A stretch of DNA of 56,410 nucleotides, from the IMG/VR virus record IMGVR_UViG_3300008111_000025, positions 1 through 56,410 of that record; one strand, 5' to 3'. Within the stretch, counting starts at the first letter, position 1; every line of letters begins with the position of its first letter. Below are positions 35,389-42,661 of this stretch, one piece after another. The notes beneath the pieces are model-generated. The model did no database searches. It was given only the letters and a program-made list of their open reading frames with translations, and had not been told where the DNA came from. Source of the stretch: a virus. A program made the translations under genes and the position numbers.

Positions 35389-35715
35389 ATCACCCACTTT
35401 AATTCCATTCTTTTTACAAGTACCACCTTTAACTTCCAATATAAAATCTCCTTCACCACAGTAGTTAGTACAATCATCTGACTTACACGGAGGACAATCA
35501 TGATGAATCTCGGTAATCCTACCATCTTCAATGTAAATAATGTCTAATGGGATTATACAATTCTTCATCCAAAAACAATGTTCACCTTCGTCCATAATGA
35601 ATAACATTCCGTTGAATTCTGTATTGAACTTTTTGTTCATCATACCATTGATGGTATCTTTTTTAGAAACTACAGTTTTTACTTTGAATTTCTTTTTGTT
35701 TATACTTATAATCAT
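35374..35715 (-). CDS. DUF192-family protein
   Basis: 113 residues. It matches DUF192: GMLFIMDEGEHCFWMKNCIIPLDIIYIEDGRITEIH, a CPPC...CTNYC cysteine pair region, and LEVKGGTCKKNGIKVGDLV. The family is of unknown function. No signal peptide is seen here, unlike many DUF192 proteins. It converges with the DHH gene (15-base overlap) and is preceded on its strand by ATATTTATCAGTATATG. Confidence 0.88.
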   Translation of the reverse strand: MIISINKKKFKVKTVVSKKDTINGMMNKKFNTEFNGMLFIMDEGEHCFWMKNCIIPLDIIYIEDGRITEIHHDCPPCKSDDCTNYCGEGDFILEVKGGTCKKNGIKVGDLVHI

Positions 35716-35729
35716 ATACTGATAAATAT

Positions 35730-36140
35730 ATGAATACTGATAAAATGAAAGTTGTTTCTGGTACGATTATCCAATACGGTGATAAGGTATTAATGTGTAA
35801 AAGAGCTGAAAAACAAGCGTATGGTGGTGAGTGGTCTATTCCTTTAGGTAAGGTTAATACTAATGAAAGTCCGATTAACGGAGCAAAACGGGAGTTTTTT
35901 GAAGAAACTAATATCAAGTTAACTGGTGATATTAAATTAATTGATATTATTACAAGAGATAACGGAACCATAATATATGTTTATTATAAAAATAGTGGTA
36001 AAGAATTAATACCTGACCTTGAGAATGCTAAGGATGGTAAAGAACACACTCAGTGTGGTTACTATGGTAAAGATGATTTACCTTTCGGTGAAAAATATGA
36101 TGAAATTTATGAAATTATTAAAAGAGTATTAGGAAAATAA
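35730..36140 (+). CDS. NUDIX hydrolase
   Basis: 136 residues. The Nudix box is GKVNTNESPINGAKREFFEE followed by TNI: the G(x5)E(x7)REUxEE pattern, with GKVNTNE at its start and REFFEE at its core. MCKRAEKQAYGGEWSIPLGK just precedes it, as in MutT-like enzymes. It hydrolyses nucleoside diphosphate-X compounds; substrate unknown. It could clear oxidised nucleotides or a nucleotide sugar. Confidence 0.9.
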   Translation: MNTDKMKVVSGTIIQYGDKVLMCKRAEKQAYGGEWSIPLGKVNTNESPINGAKREFFEETNIKLTGDIKLIDIITRDNGTIIYVYYKNSGKELIPDLENAKDGKEHTQCGYYGKDDLPFGEKYDEIYEIIKRVLGK

Positions 36141-36152
36141 TAATACTTTACA

Positions 36153-36160
36153 TATATTTG
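36153..36160 (+). promoter_or_regulatory. -7 element TATATTTG
   Basis: TATATTTG, 25 bases before the ATG at 36186, between the NUDIX gene and the next; no good TTG at the right distance. Confidence 0.5.
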
Positions 36161-36185
36161 TATTCATCAAACAATCACCACCACA

Positions 36186-36926
36186 ATGACAACAGAAACA
36201 AAACAATCCTTAAAAGAGAAAGTATTAGCCCAAAGAAATTCTGTTATTAAACAGATGAAACAACATATTGCCGATATAGGTAAGATTGAATCTGAGTACG
36301 AAAAATACTTCGCAGAAATCAAAAAACACTCTCCTGACTTCGCATTAACCAAAACCGCAAAACGATATGCTAAAGATGTATATTTTCGTCAAGGGGTAAA
36401 CAATGAGGCGGTCCTTGTTGATACTATTGAAATGTCATATAATGAGTGTCGTATTAGTTATGTTGGTAAATTACCTGAAAAATATATTAATACTATTGAT
36501 ATTGTAGTAGAAGAGCATAAAACTTCAGGTAGACGCTCTTGGAATATAACCAATCACGGATTCAAATTAAGATTGAGAATGGATTGGGGTAAAGAAGTGT
36601 ATTACAAATCAGTAAAGACCTTTGTCAATAAAATCACTGATTTCGTTAATCTAAAGTGGGCGGCCTATGACCACCAAATTCTCTTAGAGAAAAAGAGAGA
36701 GATGGCTCTTAATTACGCAAGAGTTCAGTTTAACACTAATAGTATCAGTATGATGGATGCGACAACTATCAGAGTTGTCTACGATAATGGAGCTGAGGTT
36801 AGAGTTCAATACAATGTTAATATTGAGACTGGTGAGGTTAAACTTATCTTGGGTGCGGTAAGACCACCAAAAAATAATAGTAATGAGGTAATGATTAATT
36901 TCGCTAACTCACTTGGTAGTTTATAA
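36186..36926 (+). CDS. Unknown protein with own promoter
   Basis: 246 residues. The N-terminal about 60 form a coiled coil (KEKVLAQRNSVIKQMKQHIA); the rest is alpha/beta with many aromatic residues and a Lys/Arg-rich centre (TSGRRSWNITNHGFKLRLRM). Codon use is close to the other TAnnTTTG-driven genes. No family recognised. Confidence 0.6.
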   Translation: MTTETKQSLKEKVLAQRNSVIKQMKQHIADIGKIESEYEKYFAEIKKHSPDFALTKTAKRYAKDVYFRQGVNNEAVLVDTIEMSYNECRISYVGKLPEKYINTIDIVVEEHKTSGRRSWNITNHGFKLRLRMDWGKEVYYKSVKTFVNKITDFVNLKWAAYDHQILLEKKREMALNYARVQFNTNSISMMDATTIRVVYDNGAEVRVQYNVNIETGEVKLILGAVRPPKNNSNEVMINFANSLGSL

Positions 36927-36943
36927 TTTAAATTGTATATTTG
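36913..36943 (+). promoter_or_regulatory. Bacteroidota-type promoter
   Basis: TTG at 36913-36915, a 20-base spacer and TATATTTG at 36936-36943, before the ATG at 36958. The TTG lies in the last codons of the upstream gene. Confidence 0.65.
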
Positions 36944-36957
36944 TAAAAAATAAGGAT

Positions 36958-37233
36958 ATGAACATGACAAAACACAACATCAGAATCGTTCACGAGAAGT
37001 TTGGTAATTTGGTAGATGAGTCCTTTGTTGACTCAACACAATTCAAATTGTTCCTTAAAATGGTTCATGGTTGTATTGAACTAAAGAACGACCTATCGTT
37101 CTTCAACGGGACTGACTTCTTGATTCATATCCCATCTAAACACTTGGTTGATTGTATCATCATCACATCAATGGATGAGGTGAGTGTTGTAGACCAAGTT
37201 AGAAGTAAAGTTGAAGCATTGGTTACAAGATAA
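36958..37233 (+). CDS. Small unknown protein
   Basis: 91 residues from the ATG at 36958 (MNMTKHNIRIVHEKFG), just after the promoter; the in-frame codons upstream lie within the promoter. Alpha/beta; ends at a strong terminator. The function is unknown. Confidence 0.6.
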   Translation: MNMTKHNIRIVHEKFGNLVDESFVDSTQFKLFLKMVHGCIELKNDLSFFNGTDFLIHIPSKHLVDCIIITSMDEVSVVDQVRSKVEALVTR

Positions 37234-37289
37234 TATGTCGTTTCTCTGTATCGTATAACGGAGTGGTGGAAAATGCCGATTTCGGCCCC

Positions 37290-37318
37290 AAAGGGAGATG
37301 TAATGTCTCCCTTTTTTT
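37290..37318 (+). terminator. Terminator after the 36958 gene
   Basis: 9-bp stem AAAGGGAGA/TCTCCCTTT (37290-37298 with 37306-37314) plus T run. An extra GCCGA/TCGGC mini-hairpin (37275-37279 with 37282-37286) lies just before it. Confidence 0.8.
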
Positions 37319-37319
37319 A

Positions 37320-37985
37320 TTATATTATTTTTGAACCTTTACTTAAATTATCTTTCGCCCATAAAGGTTGTAAATTATCTAACGAATTAACCACTGACAT
37401 TTTTTCATTTTTATCAAAACTTGATACTGGTTTAATATGGTCAATATGCCATTCACCCCTATTACTCCAAGACATACCCTCAAGGAATTTAGATTCAATA
37501 TGTTCTTTTAAATCCTGAGCCGAATACCCTAACATCTCAATTGTTTTACTTTCTTTTTTTGTATTAAATCTTTTTAGTGAATTGTTTAATAAAGTCCTCC
37601 AAGAGATGATATGTGCATTTTTTTCTTTATTTTTTTCTTTATTTTTTTGTTTTGATTTTCGTTGCAATAGTTTTAATTTTTCTTGATTATTTTCCCTGTA
37701 TAATAATTGTCTTTCTTTTATTTTATCTAAATTTTCATAATAGTATTTTCTAAATCGTTCTTTTTCTTTTTCATTATTTTTATCACGATATACTTTATTA
37801 TATTTTGATTTATTTTTTTTGTTTTTTTCTAATATTATATTTTTATTATTTTTATAATACGCATTACTACGATTAATTGCGCATATTTTACAATCAGACG
37901 ATAAACCATCTTTTCTGTTTTTGTTTTTATGGTATTCTGAAATACTTTTTTCTATTTTACAAATATTACAAATCTTTGTTTCCAT
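37320..37985 (-). CDS. HNH homing endonuclease
   Basis: 221 residues on the minus strand. A zinc-type N-terminal CNICKIEKSIS...CKIC motif is followed by a very Lys/Asn-rich middle (encoded by TTCTTTATTTTT-like repeats). The C-terminus has the HNH core EWHIDHIKPVSSFD and NLQPLWAKDNLSKGSK. It is a free-standing homing endonuclease, immediately downstream of a small RHH-like gene that overlaps its start by 20 bases. Confidence 0.9.
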   Translation of the reverse strand: METKICNICKIEKSISEYHKNKNRKDGLSSDCKICAINRSNAYYKNNKNIILEKNKKNKSKYNKVYRDKNNEKEKERFRKYYYENLDKIKERQLLYRENNQEKLKLLQRKSKQKNKEKNKEKNAHIISWRTLLNNSLKRFNTKKESKTIEMLGYSAQDLKEHIESKFLEGMSWSNRGEWHIDHIKPVSSFDKNEKMSVVNSLDNLQPLWAKDNLSKGSKII

Positions 37986-38118
37986 AATATTCTTTTAATA
38001 ACTTCTCAATTAACCTTGATTTATTTGTTAAATCATTTTCCATTTTTTTATTTAAATATGGACTCAAAGTTATTGATATTTTAACTTTTTTTTCTTGGAG
38101 TGTTTTTTTCTTTTCCAT
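37966..38118 (-). CDS. Ribbon-helix-helix-like small protein preceding HNH endonuclease
   Basis: 50 residues: MEKKKTLQEKKVKISITLSP, YLNKKMENDLTNK, SRLIEKLLKEYYGN. It aligns with the RHH-like protein at 12393: KVK-x-x-I-S-I, YL-x-x-KM, S-x-x-I-x-x-L-x-KEHY/KEYY. It overlaps the HNH start by 20 bases, just as the other overlaps the LAGLIDADG start by 14. ATATTTAT is four bases before the ATG. A probable autoregulator of the nuclease. Confidence 0.68.
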   Translation of the reverse strand: MEKKKTLQEKKVKISITLSPYLNKKMENDLTNKSRLIEKLLKEYYGNKDL

Positions 38119-38184
38119 ATCAATAAATATCTGTAAAATCCGTAAAATCCTACTTTTGTTAGTGAATTTATTTAGAATTATGTA

Positions 38185-38192
38185 ATATTTAT
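38185..38192 (+). promoter_or_regulatory. Candidate late-type promoter element ATATTTAT
   Basis: AATATTTATAAAATAAAAG, 22 bases before the ATG at 38207. Confidence 0.45.
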
Positions 38193-38206
38193 AAAATAAA
38201 AGAAAT

Positions 38207-38521
38207 ATGAAACGAATTATAATATCTGAGAAGCAACTTGAAAGTTTGGTCGGAGCGTTAAGAAAGGTAAATGAGGAACATAAAGAAGGGTCTTATATGT
38301 CTAAGTCGCAATTGTATGTGATAGCGACATTAGCAATGACGATGTGGGAGAATATGGAAGATGGGGAACAATTAGAAGATTGGATGGAAAGTAAAATCGC
38401 TCAGTGTGAACAAAGTATTGTCTCCGTAGTTAAAACATTTATGTATGATGAATTTACGGATGAAAATGATATAGGAGGAATGAATAAGTTGGATTTCAAA
38501 GACATCGTAATAGGAAAATAA
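38207..38521 (+). CDS. Small leader-bearing protein, candidate virion protein
   Basis: 104 residues: leader MKRIIISEKQLESLVGALRK then an acidic helical body (MWENMEDGEQLEDWMESKIA). No membrane or enzyme motif. The leader ends IISE, like several other proteins in the window, and it has its own ATATTTAT element and terminator. Confidence 0.65.
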   Translation: MKRIIISEKQLESLVGALRKVNEEHKEGSYMSKSQLYVIATLAMTMWENMEDGEQLEDWMESKIAQCEQSIVSVVKTFMYDEFTDENDIGGMNKLDFKDIVIGK

Positions 38522-38543
38522 CAACAAACCATTTGATAATTTG

Positions 38544-38580
38544 AAACCTTTAGTGTATAATTTACATTAAAGGTTTTTTA
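38544..38580 (+). terminator. Terminator after the 38207 gene
   Basis: AAACCTTTA/TAAAGGTTT stem (38544-38552 with 38568-38576) with a TGTA/TACA inner pairing and a T-rich tail. Confidence 0.75.
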
Positions 38581-38592
38581 ATTTTATAACAT

Positions 38593-39222
38593 ATGGAACA
38601 GCCAAAATTGATTAAGAGTGAAATGTATGATGACCACAGAGGTAGATTCGCACCATTACAATTACATTATACAAACAGAGGTGAATTAGATAAGGATTGG
38701 TTACAAAGTAATATCAGTATCTCAGATAAAAAATGGACGATTAGAGGACTTCATTTTCAAAATGGGTTATTTGCCCAATCAAAACTAATAAAAGTGATTC
38801 AAGGGTCAATTCTTGATTTTGTGGTTGATTTAAGATATGATTCGGAAAATTATTTGGAAGTTAAATTTTATGATTTAAAAGATAGTAATTCCCTTGATTT
38901 ATATGTCCCAAAAGGATTTGCTCACGGATTCATTACAAGAACTGATAATACAATTGTTCAATATTTGGTTGACGCACCATATTCACCTGAAAGTGAAGGA
39001 TGTTTATATTGGAAAGAGTTACCAATAATTAAACAAAGAATTGGTGAATATATACCTGACTTTGATGAGGATAATGTTATCATATCGGATAAAGATAAAT
39101 CAACTTATAACATGCCAGAGTTATCACCATTGATTGAAGACTTGATTGGTGATTTAATTAAAAAATATCCAAACGATTTAGAGTTGGGTAAACAAATTAG
39201 ACATCATTTTAATCCATTCTAA
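38593..39222 (+). CDS. dTDP-4-dehydrorhamnose 3,5-epimerase-like protein (RmlC family)
   Basis: 209 residues of cupin type. The RmlC hallmarks are GRFAPLQL, RGLHFQNGLFAQSKLIKVIQG (catalytic His in RGLHF), DLRYDS and YVPKGFAHGFIT (second His). The family epimerises the C3 and C5 of a nucleotide-4-keto sugar, usually toward dTDP-rhamnose. About 25 extra C-terminal residues relative to typical RmlC. As no RmlA, B or D is in the window, the phage may modify a host sugar pool for surface glycan. Confidence 0.85.
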   Translation: MEQPKLIKSEMYDDHRGRFAPLQLHYTNRGELDKDWLQSNISISDKKWTIRGLHFQNGLFAQSKLIKVIQGSILDFVVDLRYDSENYLEVKFYDLKDSNSLDLYVPKGFAHGFITRTDNTIVQYLVDAPYSPESEGCLYWKELPIIKQRIGEYIPDFDEDNVIISDKDKSTYNMPELSPLIEDLIGDLIKKYPNDLELGKQIRHHFNPF

Positions 39223-39244
39223 AACCTAATCACTAAAATAAATG

Positions 39245-39283
39245 AAGTCCATCGGAGTAATTTCTGATGGACTTTATATTTAT
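39245..39283 (+). promoter_or_regulatory. Hairpin followed by ATATTTAT element
   Basis: AAGTCCATC/GATGGACTT stem (39245-39253 with 39266-39274), poor T tail, then ATATTTAT at 39276-39283, 18 bases before the ATG at 39301. This is a combined end and start site. Confidence 0.5.
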
Positions 39284-39300
39284 ATATAAATTATAATATT

Positions 39301-39756
39301 ATGGGACTAATTGATGACGAGAACTTCAAACGAGTTTTAAAAAGAAGCCTTAAAGAGGAGGAAGAAGAAAAACAAGAAAAATCTGAAGGTTCAGGTGGTT
39401 TCAAAAAGATGATGGAAAAAATTCTTCATTCAAGAACACAAATACATATATTTCATTTGCAAACTAAATCATATGCAGAACATATTGCATTAAACGAGTT
39501 TTACGATGGAGTTATTGGGTTATTTGATGGATTAGTTGAATCTTATCAAGGTAAGTATGGTATTATAACAAATTACGAATGTGACGGATTTGAAGATTAT
39601 TCAAGCGGGGAACAAGTGATTAAGTATTTAAAAGATTTAGAATCTAGTATTGAGGACCTAAGAAAATCAGTTAAAGAATCTTATTTACAGAATCAGATTG
39701 ATACCGTAGAAGAATTAATTAACTCAACATTATATAAGTTAAGATTTTTAAAATGA
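39301..39756 (+). CDS. Leader-like acidic coiled-coil protein
   Basis: 151 residues. It begins MGLIDDENFKRVLKRSLKEEEEEK, with SLKE as the [L]-x-E site, followed by a helical body. It overlaps the next gene by 4 bases. No family is recognised; possibly part of the same virion group as its downstream neighbour. Confidence 0.6.
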   Translation: MGLIDDENFKRVLKRSLKEEEEEKQEKSEGSGGFKKMMEKILHSRTQIHIFHLQTKSYAEHIALNEFYDGVIGLFDGLVESYQGKYGIITNYECDGFEDYSSGEQVIKYLKDLESSIEDLRKSVKESYLQNQIDTVEELINSTLYKLRFLK

Positions 39757-40691
39757 TTTCAGATATTAAAAGAATACTAAAAGAAACTCTTGAAGGAGGG
39801 ACTGAAGGTAGAGTTTTATCTAATAAAGAAATTAAACTCTTCAAAACAATTAATGCGAAAAAGAAAGATTTAGGTAGTAAGGCTAAATTAATTGAGTTTA
39901 TCCAAATGATGTTAAACTTAATGGGTAAGAATACTTCTGAAGCCAGATTTTACTATGAAGTGTACACTCAAAACTACAGACCTGAAGGTGATTATGAGAA
40001 TTTAACTCAAGACAATTTTAAGGACCTTAGAGGGTTCAAACAAAGAAAGACTCCTAACAATACCGCTTGGGAATTTACAACAGCTAGAATACCTTTTAAA
40101 GGGAGTAATTTAGAGGGTGAGTGGGATGATGATAGTAAAGGTGTGTGGTATTATGTTGTTAAATCATATGGTTGGTATCCAGTATACATTTATAAAAACG
40201 GACAATGGTATGGTGTAAGTAATACTTATTCATCATCAACATCAAAACAAATGTCAAATGCAAGACCAAGAATTTGGAATGATAATTTAAAAAGTGAGAT
40301 TGTTTATTTATCACCTGAAGAAATGAAGGGTGTTATGTATACAGGTAAAAATTTAGAGGATATTGAAAGTGAAAGATATCAAGGTTTTGTAGGGGCTAAA
40401 GATGGACATGGTATGGACATTAATAGAACCAAAACTTTTGGATGGGGTAATGATAAGATTAAAGCGTCGTTTAAAATTGATAAAGTTGATATAGAAGGCG
40501 ATGATGTAATTTTTAATATTCAAATTAAAAAGGCGGGTAATGTGGAAGGGACAAATAGAATGGTTCAGTTTACTGATGGATACCCTGAAGATTTTAAAAA
40601 GAAACTTGATGAATATCTAACCCAATATATTAATCAACTTTTTGGTCAGGAACTAAGAAGAAAGAACATTGTTGTTAGTGTTAAATATTAA
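39753..40691 (+). CDS. Unknown protein with leader-like start
   Basis: 312 residues; MISDIKRILKETLEGG ends in ILKE. The middle is Trp/Tyr-rich and beta (WYYVVKSYGWYPVYIYKNGQWYG), the end helical. No catalytic motif is recognised. It overlaps the GH16-like gene by one base, suggesting joint translation and perhaps a joint virion role. Confidence 0.6.
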   Translation: MISDIKRILKETLEGGTEGRVLSNKEIKLFKTINAKKKDLGSKAKLIEFIQMMLNLMGKNTSEARFYYEVYTQNYRPEGDYENLTQDNFKDLRGFKQRKTPNNTAWEFTTARIPFKGSNLEGEWDDDSKGVWYYVVKSYGWYPVYIYKNGQWYGVSNTYSSSTSKQMSNARPRIWNDNLKSEIVYLSPEEMKGVMYTGKNLEDIESERYQGFVGAKDGHGMDINRTKTFGWGNDKIKASFKIDKVDIEGDDVIFNIQIKKAGNVEGTNRMVQFTDGYPEDFKKKLDEYLTQYINQLFGQELRRKNIVVSVKY

Positions 40692-41395
40692 TGAGAACAT
40701 TTGAGTGGTGTGGTTATGAATGGATAACCCAAGAAAGATGGGGTCAAATACACCCTGAAAAATCACACTGGTGGTATGATGAATCTTGTGTTTCAGTTGA
40801 TAAACAAAATCATTTACACCTTAAAACTAAATATAATCCTAAACGATTTGAGGAATTCAATTTGACATCACCCATAGGTGTTGGGTTGGTTTCTTGCACT
40901 AATAAGTTTAAATATGGCGTCTTTAGTATTGAAGCCAAATTACCACATGGTAAGAATTTGTGGCCGGCATTTTGGATGTGGAGTTGGGATAGTTGGCCGC
41001 CAGAAATTGATGTCTTTGAGGGGTATAGTGATAATCACCCAAATTACTTAAAATTAAGGTTAAATAAACCTTTTGGTTTTTGGAATCTACAGACAAATTT
41101 ACATTATAAAAATGGGGATGACTCAAAAATGGTTGGAGGTAAAACTCACTATTTCGGATTTAAAGACCCTACCAAATATTTTATGAATTATAGTGTGGAG
41201 TGGGCTAAAGATTACGTTAAGTTCTATTATGACGACATCTTGGTTAGGACTATCAAAGATGAAGAAATCCTTAAACAACTTGATAATACAACTATGAATG
41301 TGATTATTAATAATGGGGTTATTGAGAGTGTTGATAGACAATACCCACCTGAATCAGATTTTGTTATTAGGAATTTTAAATACTCTTTCGGTTAA
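40691..41395 (+). CDS. GH16-family glycoside hydrolase (glycanase)
   Basis: 234 residues. The core is of the laminarinase/carrageenase/agarase type: FKYGVFSIEAKLPHGKNLWPAFWMW and the catalytic PPEIDVFEGY, giving E105-x-D107-x-x-E110. YSVEWAKDYVKFYYDDILV follows, as in the family. Such enzymes cut beta-1,3/1,4-glucans or galactans; the substrate cannot be read here. No signal peptide: it could be a virion-borne depolymerase or be released at lysis. Its stop overlaps the convergent gene by 20 bases. Confidence 0.9.
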   Translation: MRTFEWCGYEWITQERWGQIHPEKSHWWYDESCVSVDKQNHLHLKTKYNPKRFEEFNLTSPIGVGLVSCTNKFKYGVFSIEAKLPHGKNLWPAFWMWSWDSWPPEIDVFEGYSDNHPNYLKLRLNKPFGFWNLQTNLHYKNGDDSKMVGGKTHYFGFKDPTKYFMNYSVEWAKDYVKFYYDDILVRTIKDEEILKQLDNTTMNVIINNGVIESVDRQYPPESDFVIRNFKYSFG

Positions 41396-41873
41396 CTTTA
41401 TATATATCATTTTTGAACCATCTCGTTTCAATATGTCTACCATCAACTACTTGAGGTTCACTAACTGGTTCACTATCAAATTCATTTATATCTCCAACCA
41501 TATCCATAAAGTCCTTCAGTTCTACAATATCTTTTTTATCGGATGAATAAGATTCTAATTCTAATTCATAATCGGTTCTAGTTGTTTGTTCCTCATATAT
41601 TGAATATGGAAATCTGTACTTGTTAAGAGTAGGTCTTTGTAATGGTTGAGTCATTTCACCACCCTCAAAATCTTCCCTATTAAGTTTAATTAATTCCATA
41701 ACATAAGTGACATCAACATAATCAATCATTGAAATACCCATAACTTTAAGATAATTTTGACATGCTTCGTCAATCTCTTCCATACTACTATGATTACTAA
41801 CTGAATCGTAAACTTTTTTAACTAATGCGAATAACATTCTATCGGGAACTTGTTCTAATAAGGATTTGTTCAT
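41376..41873 (-). CDS. Unknown minus-strand protein
   Basis: 165 residues from the ATG at 41873 (MNKSLLEQVPDRMLFALVKK); an earlier start would add a hydrophobic stretch inside the promoter region. Helical N-terminus, acidic middle, aromatic and basic end. ATATTTAT lies about 20 bases upstream on this strand. No family is recognised. Confidence 0.6.
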   Translation of the reverse strand: MNKSLLEQVPDRMLFALVKKVYDSVSNHSSMEEIDEACQNYLKVMGISMIDYVDVTYVMELIKLNREDFEGGEMTQPLQRPTLNKYRFPYSIYEEQTTRTDYELELESYSSDKKDIVELKDFMDMVGDINEFDSEPVSEPQVVDGRHIETRWFKNDIYKVNRKSI

Positions 41874-41963
41874 ATATTTGACTTTACAATAAATATTAAT
41901 AAAAATGATAATCGTGTTTGACTTAATAATAAACATTACATATACTTTCTAAAACAACAAATC

Positions 41964-42398
41964 ATGACAGTAAAACAGGCATTAAAACAGAAGAATTTAT
42001 TGGTTAAAAAAATCAATGAAGATATTAGAAAAGTTCACACATATAACTCAGTTGATGAGGGAAATACCAGACCATACTCAACAAAAGAGTTACTTAATAA
42101 AATTATGGAGACCACTAAAGAATTGGTTGACCTAAAGACAAAAATCCATTTGGCAAACGCACCCGTGTACCATAAAATTTTTGAATTATCAGAACTTAAA
42201 AATACTGTGACGTTTTTGAAAGGTTTGGACTGTTCAGAAGGTAAAGTGGTTGATAGATATACTCGCTCACAGGAGCCAACTATCAAAGTTGCAGAGTTAT
42301 CAGTAATAGAAAGAGATAACTTGGTTGAGGGGTTTGAAAACAGAATTGAGTTACTCCAAGAAGAATTGGATACCCACAATGCAACAACCCACATTTAA
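41964..42398 (+). CDS. DIP1984-like protein
   Basis: 144 residues, helical, with the layout of DIP1984/septicolysin-like proteins: KQALKQKNLLVKKINEDIRKV, then LVDLKTKIHLANAPV and a C-terminal helix pair (FENRIELLQEELDTHNAT). The function of the family is unknown. The stop codon lies in the loop of a hairpin, ahead of a structured intergenic region. Confidence 0.6.
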   Translation: MTVKQALKQKNLLVKKINEDIRKVHTYNSVDEGNTRPYSTKELLNKIMETTKELVDLKTKIHLANAPVYHKIFELSELKNTVTFLKGLDCSEGKVVDRYTRSQEPTIKVAELSVIERDNLVEGFENRIELLQEELDTHNATTHI

Positions 42399-42407
42399 TT
42401 GTGGGTT
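42386..42407 (+). promoter_or_regulatory. Hairpin across the stop codon
   Basis: AACCCACA/TGTGGGTT stem (42386-42393 with 42400-42407) with the TAA in its 6-base loop; no T run follows, so it may act as an RNA-stabilising or translational element. Confidence 0.55.
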
Positions 42408-42590
42408 AGCCTGAGATGTAGATAGAGTTATATTAATAAAGTTACAATTGTTTCTAGAAGAGTCGCCGATGATATGATTTGGATTACATAGGTCTCAAAA
42501 GTCAAGTGTCAAGTTTTCAGAAATTTAATAATGTCATTACTTAAAACTCACTATAAACCTTAATATAATTCACTACTCTCAGGTTTTTTT
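42408..42590 (+). ncRNA. Candidate structured noncoding RNA with long closing helix
   Basis: No credible ORF in about 210 bases. The ends pair over a long range: CCTGAGA (42410-42416) with TCTCAGG (42577-42583), GTAG (42418-42421) with CTAC (42573-42576), and GAGTTATATTAA (42425-42436) with TTAATATAATTC (42560-42571), about 23 pairs including one G-U. The right arm is followed by seven T. The shape, a long closed rod with an interior of about 120 bases, recalls 6S or other regulatory RNAs, but no family motif is recognised. Confidence 0.55.
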
Positions 42591-42610
42591 AAAAAAATTC
42601 ATCCTACCTA

Positions 42611-42640
42611 TTGTGGGAATGGATTTATTACCTATCTTTG
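42611..42640 (+). promoter_or_regulatory. Bacteroidota-type promoter
   Basis: TTG at 42611-42613, a 19-base spacer and TATCTTTG at 42633-42640, 21 bases before the ATG at 42662. A near-ideal match, like the DUF932 promoter. Confidence 0.75.
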
Positions 42641-42661
42641 TTAAACCAAAACGATAGAGAT

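Noticed and set aside
37600-37870. Repeated TTTCTTTATTTTT-like sequence, looked like a tandem repeat
   Set aside because: It is the coding sequence for the Lys/Asn-rich middle of the HNH protein, read from the minus strand.
42408-42590. Group I intron or tmRNA as an explanation for the structured region
   Set aside because: No interrupted gene around it, no intron core or tag ORF recognised; it is left as an unassigned RNA.
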